From Microcaldota archaeon (GTDB lineage: Archaea > Micrarchaeota > Micrarchaeia > Micrarchaeales > CABMGC01): a stretch of DNA of 6,275 nucleotides. The first letter of the stretch is position 1; the number at the start of each line of letters is the position of its first letter. Position numbers and translations under genes: made by a program. The stretch covers positions 1 through 6,275 of the forward strand of contig JAJYFQ010000046.1 of NCBI GenBank assembly GCA_021785375.1. The letters are read 5' to 3'. The notes under the pieces were generated by a model. It ran no database searches. It worked only from the letters and a program-made list of their open reading frames with translations, and was not told the origin of the DNA. Below, one piece after another: positions 5,743-6,275 of the stretch.

Positions 5743-6183
5743 ATGGCGCAGAAGGGTTACAAGTACGTGGAGCACACCGCAGACGTTGAGTTCGTCGCCA
5801 TTGGAGGGACTATCGAGGCCGCGTTCAAGAACGCGTTCCTTGCGATGTTCAACACGATGGCGGACATAGGCAAGCTGCCGAAGAGCAAGGCGAAGACACA
5901 GAAGCTTACGATCAACGACAGCGCCAGGACGCTGGAAGACCTGCTTTGGTTCGGGCTCCAGGACGCTCTCTCCGTCACTGACGCGGAGGGCGTGTACGCG
6001 TACGGGATAGCGTCGCTCTCCATAAGCACAAGCATGGGGGAATACAACATAAACGCGGTGCTCAAGGCGAAGAAGAAGGAGCAGAAGTTCTCAAAGCTCG
6101 ACGTGAAGGGGGTGTCGCAGTTCGACCTTAAGATCGTGAAGAGCGCCAAGGGCTATGGAGTAAGCGTTGTCCTTGATGTTTAA
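5743..6183 (+). CDS. Archease, activator of the RtcB tRNA ligase
   Basis: Archease promotes guanylylation and multiple turnover of RtcB, the ligase that joins tRNA exons after intron removal and repairs RNA breaks. The 146-residue length is typical. Family marks are YVEHTADVEF at 8-17 (Asp14, a metal-site residue), AFKNAFLAMFNTMAD at 27-41, TLEDLLWFGLQDAL at 63-76 and the C-terminal VVLDV (142-146, Asp145 being the second expected metal-site residue). The segment usually close to EVKAVTYHxLxI reads DVKGVSQFDLKI (120-131), so the Tyr-His pair is Gln-Phe here. The start is fixed by the TATA box about 25 nt upstream and the conserved N-terminus. It is divergent from the Nudix-UDG gene and convergent with tRNA-Cys. 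RtcB is not in the window. Confidence 0.95.
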   Translation: MAQKGYKYVEHTADVEFVAIGGTIEAAFKNAFLAMFNTMADIGKLPKSKAKTQKLTINDSARTLEDLLWFGLQDALSVTDAEGVYAYGIASLSISTSMGEYNINAVLKAKKKEQKFSKLDVKGVSQFDLKIVKSAKGYGVSVVLDV

Positions 6184-6184
6184 A

Positions 6185-6255
6185 AGCCAGGAGGGGAAGT
6201 TGAATCCCCCTTTTCCGCTCTGCAGGCGGACGCATAGCCGATCTGCCATCCTGGC
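6185..6255 (-). tRNA. tRNA-Cys (anticodon GCA)
   Basis: Reading the minus strand from 6255, a complete 71-nt cloverleaf forms. The acceptor stem GCCAGGA/TCCTGGC is 7 perfect pairs and position 8 is T. The D arm has three pairs (GCA/TGC) with GG in the loop and a G13-A22 mismatch. The anticodon stem TCCGC/GCGGA is 5 perfect pairs around loop CTGCAGA, anticodon GCA. The variable loop is 4 nt (AAAG), and the T arm is GGGGA/TCCCC around TTCAACT. The discriminator is U73, as expected for tRNA-Cys. CCA is not encoded; the sequence continues into TTT, which could aid termination. Oddities are A53-U61 in place of the near-universal G53-C61, and apparent U15 with G48 at the Levitt position. No intron is present. 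Its promoter would lie past the right edge. The 3' end is one base from the archease stop codon. Confidence 0.92.
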
Positions 6256-6275
6256 ACGACTATTAACTTGATATC

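Noticed and set aside
6256..6275. TTAATA on the minus strand as the tRNA-Cys promoter
   Set aside because: It lies only about 10 nt from the tRNA 5' end, too close for a TATA box; the true promoter is probably beyond the window.

Overview
The window is archaeal chromosome. Evidence is a topoisomerase VI B subunit, a class I lysyl-tRNA synthetase, a double-KH Dim2/Pno1-type ribosome-biogenesis protein, an archease, a tRNA gene without an encoded CCA end, TATA-type promoters (TTTATAAA, TTTTTAAAT, AAATATAAA) and very short or absent leaders. Class I LysRS together with topo VI points to a euryarchaeal or DPANN-type lineage. The compact layout and divergent versions of several universal proteins would fit a DPANN archaeon, but I cannot assign a phylum from this sequence.

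Layout from left to right: 65-1714 top6B and 1730-2269 the KH protein form a minus-strand operon (KH upstream, 15-nt gap), a known archaeal neighbourhood of translation/ribosome and topo VI genes. A 153-nt divergent intergenic region (2270-2422) carries two back-to-back TATA elements, an 11-bp perfect inverted repeat between them, and an 8-5-8 dyad over the predicted start site of the plus-strand gene. That gene (2423-2959) encodes a coiled-coil plus winged-helix protein, probably a regulator. It ends in a strong hairpin/T-tract terminator, convergent with class I lysS (3035-4594, minus). Upstream of lysS, same strand, 44 nt away, is a fused protein (4639-5610) with an N-terminal Ap4A-hydrolase-like Nudix domain and a C-terminal family 4-like uracil-DNA glycosylase domain. 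A 132-nt divergent region separates it from archease (5743-6183, plus). A tRNA-Cys(GCA) gene lies on the minus strand at 6185-6255, its 3' end one base from the archease stop.

Most genes are informational: DNA topology, ribosome maturation, tRNA charging, tRNA ligation (archease with RtcB) and a tRNA. The most unusual item is the Nudix-UDG fusion. Its UDG half keeps the overall family 4 layout but has lost three of the four iron-sulfur cysteines and two other usual active-site residues, so it may be a cluster-free glycosylase or a repurposed fold. Its Nudix half resembles the enzyme that destroys Ap4A, a by-product alarmone of aminoacyl-tRNA synthetases, and it sits directly upstream of a LysRS gene. 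The second point of interest is the densely structured control region at 2281-2422. No gene-free stretch exceeds about 155 bases; the left 64 bases hold no feature I can support.
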